Origin: Porphyromonadaceae bacterium UBA7087
Lineage (GTDB): Bacteria > Bacteroidota > Bacteroidia > Bacteroidales > Muribaculaceae
Assembly: GCA_002493515.1 (NCBI GenBank)
Contig: DKYZ01000101.1
Coordinates: forward strand, 1-20,091
Reading direction: 5' to 3'
DNA length: 20,091 nt
A program made the position numbers and the translations under genes. The notes under the pieces are model-generated. The model worked only from the letters and a program-made list of their open reading frames with translations, searched no databases and had not been told where the DNA came from. Each line of letters starts with the position of its first letter. Position 1 is the stretch's first letter. Below are positions 1 through 6,660 of the stretch, one piece after another.

Positions 1-44
1 AAATCAAATAATAGAACCTCCCAATACAACAAACTTGAATCAAG

Positions 45-608
45 ATGAACAGATTGATATGCACTCTGCTGATGATTAGCTCAATAATCCTCGGCTCATG
101 CGCCCAAAACAAAAACGTATCTGACATGGATAAGGAAAATAATAAGGCTTTGGTTGTTTATTACTCTGAAACAGGCACTACCGAGGCAATCGCAAAGAAA
201 ATATCACAGGCTACTGGCGCAGATCTCTATCGTATAGAGCCGGAACAACCCTATAGCGCAGCTGACCTTGACTGGCAGGACGACAATTCCCGCTCGACCA
301 AAGAGATGAACGACCGCACTGCGCGTCCGGCAATCAAAAACGGGAAAGTAAACCTCGACAGCATCAATACGGTCTATCTCGGCTATCCCATATGGTGGGA
401 CCAGGCACCTCGTGTTGTCAACACTTTCATAGAAACCAATGACCTGTCGGGCAAAAGAATCATAACTTTCTGCACATCAGGCGAAACTTCGATCGACGGA
501 AGTGTGCGCCAACTCAAAGCCGATTATCCCGCACTCGACTTCGTTAAGGGCAAACGCCTGAACGGTGCACCTATAAACGAAATCGAAAAGTGGATTTCAG
601 GGCGGTAG
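45..608 (+). CDS. Flavodoxin-family lipoprotein
   Basis: The protein has 187 residues. It starts with a lipoprotein signal peptide: a hydrophobic stretch at residues 4-17 followed by the lipobox LGSC, so Cys19 would be the lipidated residue. The mature part is a flavodoxin fold. A beta strand (ALVVYY) leads into the phosphate-binding loop SETGTT (41-46), the motif YPIWWDQAP (114-122) sits where flavin-stacking aromatics lie in flavodoxins, and FCTSGETSIDGS (about 142-152) is the third FMN loop. Known of the family: such proteins bind FMN and carry electrons. The inferred location is the outer face of the inner membrane or the periplasm. The start was chosen because it supplies the signal peptide; an internal Met28 would give a cytoplasmic form. 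The DUF362 gene follows after 40 bp on the same strand, suggesting one transcript. No promoter is visible in the 44 bases upstream, so transcription may begin to the left of the window. Confidence 0.9.
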   Translation: MNRLICTLLMISSIILGSCAQNKNVSDMDKENNKALVVYYSETGTTEAIAKKISQATGADLYRIEPEQPYSAADLDWQDDNSRSTKEMNDRTARPAIKNGKVNLDSINTVYLGYPIWWDQAPRVVNTFIETNDLSGKRIITFCTSGETSIDGSVRQLKADYPALDFVKGKRLNGAPINEIEKWISGR

Positions 609-648
609 ACCAAGCTGATCGTCTGACAAACCTCGTCAACAGACAAGT

Positions 649-1623
649 ATGAAATCGTCAATATTAAAATTTGCAGTCGGGGCGGCACTGATGTCGGCAA
701 CTTTCGGTATGTCTGCCCAGCAGGTCGCTCCGACAACTTCCGACTCAGTTGCCACAGTATATTTCATCAAGGATATAACCCCTGAAAACATACTGAAAAT
801 CTATGATGCGCTTGACCGGCGCGCTACAGGCAAGGTCTGCGTCAAACTGTCTTTTGGAGAGAGCGGTAATCCCAATCATCTCTCGCAGCAACTGATAGAA
901 CCGCTTGTAAGGGGCCTCGATGCCACGCTTGTGGAATGTAATACAGCATACCAAAGTTCTCGCCGGCACTCGTCTGATCATTTGAAAACCGCCGAGGAAC
1001 ATGGATTCACGGCCATTGCACCAGTCGACATCATGGATGCGACCGCTGAAACAGTTTTGCACGTGACAGGCGGCAAGCATATCGACTATGCCCTGATAGG
1101 CGACGGCTGGCTGAAATATGATTTTACGATAGTGCTATCGCATTTCAAGGGACATCCGAGCGGCGGTTTTGGCGGCGCATTGAAAAATATGGCTATCGGT
1201 ATGCAATCGAGCAATGGAAAAGCATGGGTGCATACCGCTGGCAAAAACAAGGATGCCGACAATTGGTGGAATGATCGTGCCGGTCAGGATGATTTCCTTG
1301 AGACTATGGCAGAATCGTCAAAGGCCATTATAGACCGTGCGGGCGACAATATATTGTATATATCAGTGGCAAACAATCTTTCGGTTGACTGTGACTGCGT
1401 GGCACATCCGGCTCCCGTACAGATGGCGGATATCGGTATCTTCGCATCCCTCGACCCGGTAGCTCTCGACAGAGCCTGTGTGGACGCCGTCCACAACTCG
1501 CCGGACCACGGCAAAATCCACATGGAGCAGCGTATCGCCGAGCGCAACGGCATGCATCTCCTCGACTATGCCGAAAGCCTTGGTATCGGCACACAAAAAT
1601 ATGTCCTGATAACAATCGAATAG
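649..1623 (+). CDS. Secreted DUF362 domain protein
   Basis: The protein has 324 residues. A signal peptide covers about residues 1-23 (hydrophobic AVGAALMSA, cleavage near MSA-QQ). The rest matches the DUF362 family. The most characteristic part is the C-terminal half, with V-D-C-D-C (Cys248 and Cys250) followed by H-P-A-P and the block DIGIFASLDPVALDRAC. Earlier there is the conserved G-H-P-S-G-G-F-G-G-A-L-K-N stretch (about 170-182). Many DUF362 proteins carry a ferredoxin domain; this one has only a few scattered cysteines and no CxxCxxCxxxCP pattern, so it is the ferredoxin-less form. The family has no settled biochemical role. Pairing with an exported flavodoxin 40 bp upstream suggests a redox or flavin-linked task outside the cytoplasm, which is inference. 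The gene ends 24 bp before a perfect inverted repeat that probably terminates the unit. Confidence 0.88.
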   Translation: MKSSILKFAVGAALMSATFGMSAQQVAPTTSDSVATVYFIKDITPENILKIYDALDRRATGKVCVKLSFGESGNPNHLSQQLIEPLVRGLDATLVECNTAYQSSRRHSSDHLKTAEEHGFTAIAPVDIMDATAETVLHVTGGKHIDYALIGDGWLKYDFTIVLSHFKGHPSGGFGGALKNMAIGMQSSNGKAWVHTAGKNKDADNWWNDRAGQDDFLETMAESSKAIIDRAGDNILYISVANNLSVDCDCVAHPAPVQMADIGIFASLDPVALDRACVDAVHNSPDHGKIHMEQRIAERNGMHLLDYAESLGIGTQKYVLITIE

Positions 1624-1647
1624 ATTCCGGTCTTTATTTATAAATTT

Positions 1648-1692
1648 GCAGTTGCGAAACAGCCGTTTCCGAAACGGCTGTTTCGCAACTGC
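1648..1692. terminator. Perfect 22-bp inverted repeat between convergent genes
   Basis: Left arm 1648-1669 and right arm 1671-1692 are exact reverse complements around a single central base (1670). In RNA this would fold into a long hairpin with a 3-5 nt loop. It begins 24 bp after the DUF362 stop and ends 2 bp before the stop of the opposing ATPase gene (1695), so it can act on both strands as a bidirectional terminator. A clear U-tract is missing on either side, though the left flank is AT-rich. The left arm overlaps a TAAATTTG sequence (1641-1648) that resembles a Bacteroidetes -7 box on the plus strand; no -33 element supports it. Confidence 0.7.
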
Positions 1693-1694
1693 TG

Positions 1695-2870
1695 TCAATA
1701 TGTCAGGCCGAAATGCCAGAGGGGGACGGTAACGCCGCTGCCGAACTCTATGTCGTCTTTGACGACAATACCCTTCTCGGCATCCTTCAGCTGTCGGAAG
1801 CCCTTGTTTCGTCCTCCTACCTCAAAAGTGTAGTCTTCTATTCTGAAATCGGAGATTCTCGAAGCCATGACATCATATCTTACACGCATCTGGTTGAGAA
1901 AAAACGTTTCCCTTACATTTCCGATATTCGTGTCCGTTCCGGCCATGGCATATATGAAATTTGTGTTGTCGATATAAAGTTTTTCAATCTTGCCCAATAC
2001 CCTCAACCCGGAAGTGTCGTCCCTGAGCAGTGAAATCATGCCGGCTTTCTCAAGCATGACGAGATATTCCGGAAGATTGTTCTTGCTGACTCCAACCTCC
2101 TGCGCCAGATTCTCGATACTCGGCTTATAGGGTGCCAGACGTGACAATACTCCCATCAGCTGCTTGAGTTTTCTTGCCGTGGAAGCCGTCATGCCGGCAT
2201 ATAACGGTATATCGGTCTCCACCGTCTGATTGATTATCTGATTCAGTCTCAGACCAAACCCTGGCTCTGACGAGAACGGGAAATACCCTTTTCTGAGATA
2301 TTCCCCGAACAGAGGTAATGGATGCTCAACCTCCGGCAATTCCACCTCATGCCCGAGAATTCCGGCCAAAGTAACGACAGGCGTCCTGACATTATGGAAC
2401 AGCTCAAGATACTCCCGAAACGACAGACCCTGCATATGATACATCAATGCCCTGCGGCTCAAATCCGACTCACCGCGCTTTATGTCGAGCACAGAGCTTC
2501 CTGTAAATATGATTCTGAGTTTCGGATAGTTGTCATATATCTGTTTCAACTCCCGCGACCACCCTTCGTATTTATGCACCTCATCAATAGCCAGGAACTT
2601 ACCTCCGGATTTCACAAACACGTCGGCAAGCTCCACGAGCCGATGGGTCGAGAAATATATGTCATCAACATCGACGTAAAGGCTGTCGGCGCCATATTCC
2701 TTTATTTTCTGGAAAAGCAATGTGGACTTTCCGACGCCACGCGGACCTGTCAGTCCCAACATCCGGGCTTCATCGGGAAGCTCATGATATATATACCGGA
2801 AAAAACCGTCAGGGACATTCCTCATTCTCTGACGCATCACTTCATACAGATAATTGTCGACCATACTCAC
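1695..2870 (-). CDS. AAA family ATPase, DUF4143 type
   Basis: The protein has 391 residues, typical for this family. Walker A is GPRGVGKST at residues 42-50. Walker B is FLAIDEVHK at 92-100. A sensor-1-like stretch (FTGSS) follows at 122-126, then the R-G-E-S-D-L-S-R-R-A region that ends the AAA_14 domain. The C-terminal half matches DUF4143: a winged-helix-like segment (LAQEVGVSKNNLPEYLVML) and a restriction-nuclease-like end (YTFEVGGRNKGFRQLKDAEKGIVVKDDIE). Known of the family: these cytosolic ATPases are very common in Bacteroidales and archaea and their role is not established; defence, toxin-like and DNA-transaction roles have been suggested. The start at 2870 gives MSM; Met3 at 2864 is an alternative. 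The gene stands alone, convergent to the flavodoxin/DUF362 pair, with an unusual repeat array upstream that may control it. Confidence 0.87.
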   Translation of the reverse strand: MSMVDNYLYEVMRQRMRNVPDGFFRYIYHELPDEARMLGLTGPRGVGKSTLLFQKIKEYGADSLYVDVDDIYFSTHRLVELADVFVKSGGKFLAIDEVHKYEGWSRELKQIYDNYPKLRIIFTGSSVLDIKRGESDLSRRALMYHMQGLSFREYLELFHNVRTPVVTLAGILGHEVELPEVEHPLPLFGEYLRKGYFPFSSEPGFGLRLNQIINQTVETDIPLYAGMTASTARKLKQLMGVLSRLAPYKPSIENLAQEVGVSKNNLPEYLVMLEKAGMISLLRDDTSGLRVLGKIEKLYIDNTNFIYAMAGTDTNIGNVRETFFLNQMRVRYDVMASRISDFRIEDYTFEVGGRNKGFRQLKDAEKGIVVKDDIEFGSGVTVPLWHFGLTY

Positions 2871-2904
2871 ATGCCATATTTATGTCATAATTGATATCTG
2901 ACTG

Positions 2905-2935
2905 CAAATATAGCTATTTTTATCCGAAAAATCCC
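2905..2935 (-). promoter_or_regulatory. Putative promoter of the DUF4143 ATPase
   Basis: On the minus strand, positions 2912-2905 read TATATTTG, matching the Bacteroidetes -7 consensus TAnnTTTG. Transcription would begin near 2898, leaving a short leader of about 28 nt. There is no good TTTG -33 element at the expected distance; that place is occupied by the first palindrome of the repeat array (2931-2947). This suggests control by a factor bound there, which is inference. Confidence 0.5.
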
Positions 2936-3012
2936 TGTCACAGGGATGAAATTGGCCATATTTGTCCCTGTCGTAGGGATAAATATGGCCAAAAATGTCC
3001 CTGTTATAGTGC
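2931..3012. repeat. 33-bp-period repeat array with nested palindromes
   Basis: Three direct copies start with TCCCTGT at 2932, 2965 and 2998, exactly 33 bp apart. The first two full units agree at 25 of 33 positions by eye; the third is partial (about 15 bp). Unit 1 contains an 8-bp-arm palindrome (2931-2938 and 2940-2947). A larger inverted repeat runs from 2952 to 2992, with 18-bp arms (2952-2969 and 2975-2992, one mismatch) around a 5-bp centre. The array lies between the 3' end of the exporter operon (stop at 3025) and the start of the ATPase gene (2870), both on the minus strand. It could be an operator array for the ATPase promoter, a terminator for the exporter operon, or both. Confidence 0.75.
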
Positions 3013-3024
3013 GGGTGTCGCGGC

Positions 3025-4260
3025 TTATTCCCCGCTTTCGGCCACGCGCGCCAGGTCAACGCCGTGGCGCGAGGCCATGATGCGCGGCCGCACTATGTAT
3101 TTCTGCACGAAGAAGCCGACCAGCATGTAGGCGCCGGCCAGTATCCACAGGTTGATGTAGGGCTGGCGCACCTGCGAGAGGCTTGCTCCGTTGGTGTTCA
3201 TCCTGACGAATCCCTCCACACCCCAGGTGGCCGGTATGATGTCGCTCAGCCAGTTCCATGGCCACGCCATGGCGTAGCGAGGCCAGGTGATGCCCGAAAG
3301 AAACAGGAACACAACCGAAGTGACAACCCACAGCACGAATATCGACTCCCTCTCCCAGACAAAACCCTGGACTACGAACCCGAGGCCCAGGCACGCTATC
3401 ACCATGGGGGTGAGGAATACGAACTCATGGAAAATGTCCGACTCCATCGGGAAGCGGAATATCAGGGGAACGTAATGGATGAGGAATATCATCGGCAGCA
3501 GGATCATCGTCATGAAGCATAGGGTCTGCCCCAGCATCGTCATCGCCACCGACGGCGCCGAGTTGAAGGAATCATAGCCTATCAGGAGTCTGTTCTCCAC
3601 CTTCGCGCCTCCGGCCATGCCCGAGACCAGGATAAGACACTGATGCAGAATCAGCACAATCACGGCCGGAAGAATGAACGAGTCGAATCCTCCGGTTATA
3701 TTGCCCATCGAGATGTTATGTATCGGCAGAAGGTCGCCCTCCATTACGGTGGAGGCCAACGGGGCTATCTCGTCGATTTTCCTTTGCTGAAGCTCCGCTC
3801 CCATCCCCTGGGTGACGTTGGTGGCCGCCACGAGAAGCCCGCGGTAGCGCAGCAGCAGGCTCATCTCGCAATACATCACGGCCTCGGCGGTCTCTCCGCG
3901 TCCGATCTTGCGGGCGAACCCCTCGGGAATCTCGAGTATGCCGTAACACTCATGCTCGTCCATGGCCCGGCGCCCCTCGTCGAGGTCGGCGGCATAGCCG
4001 ATCACCCTCGCCTCCTGGCAGGCGTCGAGCTCCCTCACGAGACTGCGGCTCTCCGACGTGCGGTCGTGGTCTACCACCACCAGCCTCACGTCTCTCACAA
4101 GCTCCGGATTGTAGATGAGGGAGTAAATCACCGGATACAGAAACGGGATGAAGATGAAGAAGAGCATGATGCCCCCGTCGTGGATCGAGAGCTTGAACTC
4201 CCGGCAATAGACGAGGAAAAGCTCCCGGATATGCAGTTTTATTTTGTTCCAGATATTCAT
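3025..4260 (-). CDS. ABC-2 type transporter permease (second of pair)
   Basis: The 411-residue inner-membrane protein has the YhhJ/YbhR-like ABC-2 permease layout. One N-terminal membrane segment (about 31-50) is followed by a large extracytoplasmic domain (about 52-190), which includes the typical VVDHDRTSESRSLVREL stretch and the YGILEIPEGF motif. Five or six membrane segments fill the rest (about 195-215, 240-263, 280-300, 305-323, 368-387). Known of the family: two such permeases form the membrane pore of exporters driven by a cytoplasmic ATPase. It is the last gene of the tolC-hlyD-permease-permease operon, 34 bp after the first permease. The gene ends in front of the 33-bp repeat array, which may serve as its terminator. 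The substrate cannot be told from sequence. Confidence 0.9.
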   Translation of the reverse strand: MNIWNKIKLHIRELFLVYCREFKLSIHDGGIMLFFIFIPFLYPVIYSLIYNPELVRDVRLVVVDHDRTSESRSLVRELDACQEARVIGYAADLDEGRRAMDEHECYGILEIPEGFARKIGRGETAEAVMYCEMSLLLRYRGLLVAATNVTQGMGAELQQRKIDEIAPLASTVMEGDLLPIHNISMGNITGGFDSFILPAVIVLILHQCLILVSGMAGGAKVENRLLIGYDSFNSAPSVAMTMLGQTLCFMTMILLPMIFLIHYVPLIFRFPMESDIFHEFVFLTPMVIACLGLGFVVQGFVWERESIFVLWVVTSVVFLFLSGITWPRYAMAWPWNWLSDIIPATWGVEGFVRMNTNGASLSQVRQPYINLWILAGAYMLVGFFVQKYIVRPRIMASRHGVDLARVAESGE

Positions 4261-4294
4261 ACCTACTTTCTTTTAACATTCTGCCCCTAAGGGG

Positions 4295-5461
4295 TCAGGG
4301 CGCATAGACCGGCCGGCGCATCGCCCGCTTGAGATTCCACATATAGGTGAGCGGTAGAAGCATGAAGACGATATAGGCCACAAACCACCACCGCGAGTAG
4401 TATATGTCGATTCCGTTGAGGGCCTGGTCGATATATATCAGGAAGTTATAGCGGGTCGGGACAATATAGTTGAAGATTCCGATCGCGCCATACATGCTCT
4501 CCACCGGAAACGAGAACGCGGCGATCGAGAACGACAGTATTCCCAGAAGAGAGCATATCGAGAGCGACATCCTCAGGTTGGGTATGACGCAGAAGACGAA
4601 CAGCGCGAATCCCTGGCAGGCGAGCACGAACATCAGCTCCGAGAGCGTGATCCAGAACCAGGAGCCGTTCATCGGATACCCCTGGTATCTGAACAGCCAG
4701 GCCTCCATGAATATCGCCATGACGAACCAGAAGAGAGTCTGCGGCAGAAGCTTGGCGAAGACCGCCCTGATGATGCTGCCGTCGGCCATGTTGAGAAGCT
4801 GGATGGAGGTACCGTATTTTATCTCCTGGCCGAGGCTGAAACAGGTGACGAGCATTATCATCAGCTGCAGCATGCACGGCACGAACGAGTTGCAGAGGTA
4901 TATCGCGTAGTTGAGCTCGGGATTGTTGAGCCCCCGCGTGGTGATGTTGACCGGCATCAGCAGCGGCGCTATCTCGTCTTCTGTCTGCCCGACGGCCTCG
5001 AGCACCGTGGAGGCTACTCCGGCCTTGGTGTAGACCGCCGTGGTCTTGAATGTCTTGAACAGCAGCGACGCGGGCACGTAGAACGCCATGTTGGTGTAGA
5101 ACGTTATCACCGGCTGCCGCCCGGAGAGGAGGTCGGCCTCGAAATTCTCCGGGATGAGGAAATAGCCGTAGACCTTCCCCTCCTGCATCATGTGGCGCGC
5201 CTGGGTATAGCTGTCGGCGCTGTATTTTATGTCGACCATCTGCATGCCGCTCAGATTCTGCGTCACGTTGCGCGACAAAGACGTGCCGTCCTTGTCGACT
5301 ATGGCTGCCGGTGCCTTCGCTGGAAGACCCTCCGACATCAGCGACGTGAGCATCAGGATCAGAAACAGCGGCAGCCCAAGCATGGCGATCCAGTAGAGTG
5401 GACGCCTCACAAGCTGAAGCACGCTTCTGAGCATTATGGCTCTTGTTCCGTGTGGCTTCAT
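4295..5461 (-). CDS. ABC-2 type transporter permease (first of pair)
   Basis: The 388-residue inner-membrane protein belongs to the same ABC-2 superfamily as its downstream neighbour. TM1 lies at about 23-41. An extracytoplasmic domain (about 45-185) carries AAIVDKDGTSLSRNV and the family motif YGYFLIPENFEADL (98-111). Five more membrane segments follow at about 192-210, 240-257, 268-293, 299-319 and 358-376, ending in a short basic tail. It starts 12 bp after the HlyD-like gene stop, so co-translation is likely. Met10 is a possible alternative start. The pair resembles YbhS/YbhR of E. coli, which work with the adaptor YbhG and the ATPase YbhF; the ATPase is absent here. Confidence 0.9.
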   Translation of the reverse strand: MKPHGTRAIMLRSVLQLVRRPLYWIAMLGLPLFLILMLTSLMSEGLPAKAPAAIVDKDGTSLSRNVTQNLSGMQMVDIKYSADSYTQARHMMQEGKVYGYFLIPENFEADLLSGRQPVITFYTNMAFYVPASLLFKTFKTTAVYTKAGVASTVLEAVGQTEDEIAPLLMPVNITTRGLNNPELNYAIYLCNSFVPCMLQLMIMLVTCFSLGQEIKYGTSIQLLNMADGSIIRAVFAKLLPQTLFWFVMAIFMEAWLFRYQGYPMNGSWFWITLSELMFVLACQGFALFVFCVIPNLRMSLSICSLLGILSFSIAAFSFPVESMYGAIGIFNYIVPTRYNFLIYIDQALNGIDIYYSRWWFVAYIVFMLLPLTYMWNLKRAMRRPVYAP

Positions 5462-5473
5462 GGTTTACGGAAT

Positions 5474-6586
5474 TTATTTCGACTCCTTCCCGGCCGCCTC
5501 GCGGCTCTCTCCCTTCAGGGCGCCCTGGCGCAGCACTACCGACATGCCTGGACGGAAATTCTCGATTCTCTTCTCCGGGCGCGCCTTCACCTGGAATGTG
5601 CGCGCGTCGAAGTCGCCGGTGGCCTTCGTGGCCTGCCAGTTGGCGTATGTCCCAAGGTCGCGGATATAGAATACCTTCATATCAGTGGTCACGTCGAGTG
5701 CCGGAATGTATACCTTTATCTTCTCACCGAGGCGTATATCTTTCAGCAGGGTTTCGCGGATGTTGAAGACCACCCACTGGTCGTCTTTCTGGAGGCTCAT
5801 GATCGGGGCGCCCGTAGCCACGAGCTCCGACACGTTGGGATAGACCACCGTTATCTCGCCGTCGCAGGGAGCCACGAGATACTGGTCCTCAAGAATGGCT
5901 CCTACCTCATTTACACTGCTTTTGGCGGCCTGCACCATCGCGGCGGCGACCTCCTTGTCCTCCTTCTGGGCTCCGGAGACGGCAAGCTCATACTGGCTCT
6001 TGGCCGCGTTCTCGCCGGCACGCGCCGCATCATAGGCCGCCTTGGCCTCGTCGCGCTTCTGCTCGCTTATCACCCCCTTGGCGTAGAGGGCCTGCATACG
6101 CTCATATGTCTTTCCGGCTATTCCGGAAGCCGCCTTCGCCTGCGTCCACAGGTCTTTGGCCGCGGATATTATCTGGCTGCGTGTCCCGGCGTCAACCTTA
6201 CGGTTGCCCGCTACGGCCACCTCCTCCAGCGCCTTGGCCTGGTTGAGCTTGGCGTCCACAAGCGATGAATGTATCCTCACAAGCGTGTCGCCAGTCCTTA
6301 CATGGGTTCCCTCCTCCACATATATTTCCGCCACACGCCCTGGAAGCTTACCGGAGATGCGTATCTCTGTGGCGTCAGCCTGACCCTGCACGGTATCGGG
6401 ACCCGGTTTCATGGTCAGGAAACCGACTATAGCCAGTCCGGCCACAATCGCGATTATCACTATGATAGTGAGGATAAGCGTGCGGTCTTTCGCCGTCACG
6501 GCCACGGGGTTGTAGAAATTCATATATTGCGGATCAATCGGATCCTGCGGCTTCTGTATATTCTGTGGTGTATTGTTCTTGTCCAT
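5474..6586 (-). CDS. HlyD-family membrane fusion protein of an efflux system
   Basis: The protein has 370 residues. A short cytoplasmic head comes first, then one membrane anchor (about 35-59, TLILTIIVIIAIVAGLAIVG). The first lipoyl half-motif follows (ISGKLPGRVAEIYVEEGTHVRTGDTLVRI, about 77-105). An alanine-rich alpha-helical hairpin (about 110-225) should contact the TolC-like channel. Then come the second lipoyl half (VAPCDGEITVVYPNVSELV) and the beta-barrel/membrane-proximal domain (WVVFNIRETLLKDIRLGEKI). Known role: a periplasmic adaptor linking inner-membrane permeases to the outer-membrane channel. The gene sits between the tolC-like gene (69-bp junction filled by a 21-bp tandem repeat) and the first permease (12 bp). 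The charged C-terminal tail (GESREAAGKESK) is probably disordered. Confidence 0.93.
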   Translation of the reverse strand: MDKNNTPQNIQKPQDPIDPQYMNFYNPVAVTAKDRTLILTIIVIIAIVAGLAIVGFLTMKPGPDTVQGQADATEIRISGKLPGRVAEIYVEEGTHVRTGDTLVRIHSSLVDAKLNQAKALEEVAVAGNRKVDAGTRSQIISAAKDLWTQAKAASGIAGKTYERMQALYAKGVISEQKRDEAKAAYDAARAGENAAKSQYELAVSGAQKEDKEVAAAMVQAAKSSVNEVGAILEDQYLVAPCDGEITVVYPNVSELVATGAPIMSLQKDDQWVVFNIRETLLKDIRLGEKIKVYIPALDVTTDMKVFYIRDLGTYANWQATKATGDFDARTFQVKARPEKRIENFRPGMSVVLRQGALKGESREAAGKESK

Positions 6587-6593
6587 CTTTATC

Positions 6594-6660
6594 TAATCAC
6601 TTATCGTTAATCACTCATCGTTTATCGTTAATCACTCATCGTTTATCGCTAATCACTAAT
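6594..6660. repeat. 21-bp tandem repeat at the tolC-like/hlyD-like junction
   Basis: Two full 21-bp copies (6608-6628 and 6629-6649) differ only at the last base. Shortened copies flank them (6594-6607 and 6650-6660), so the repeat fills the gap between the HlyD start (6586) and the TolC-family stop codon, which lies inside the last partial copy (6656-6658). The plus-strand unit begins TAATCACTCATCG. Tandem arrays of this sort change copy number by slippage. A change here would alter the spacing between stop and start in steps of 21 nt without disturbing either protein. Confidence 0.85.

Noticed and set aside
2931..3012. CRISPR array
   Set aside because: Only three degenerate copies are present, directly adjoining with no unique spacers, and there are no cas genes nearby.
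2891..3130. Plus-strand open frame with an 11-residue Cys-rich repeat (PCHRDEIGHIC type)
   Set aside because: The repeat comes directly from the 33-bp DNA repeat, and the frame then runs into the antisense of a permease gene. A DNA-level role is more likely.
5192..6268. Long plus-strand open frame of 358 codons opposite the HlyD-like gene
   Set aside because: It is the antisense shadow of a clear membrane fusion protein gene, arises from high GC content, and shows no recognisable domain.
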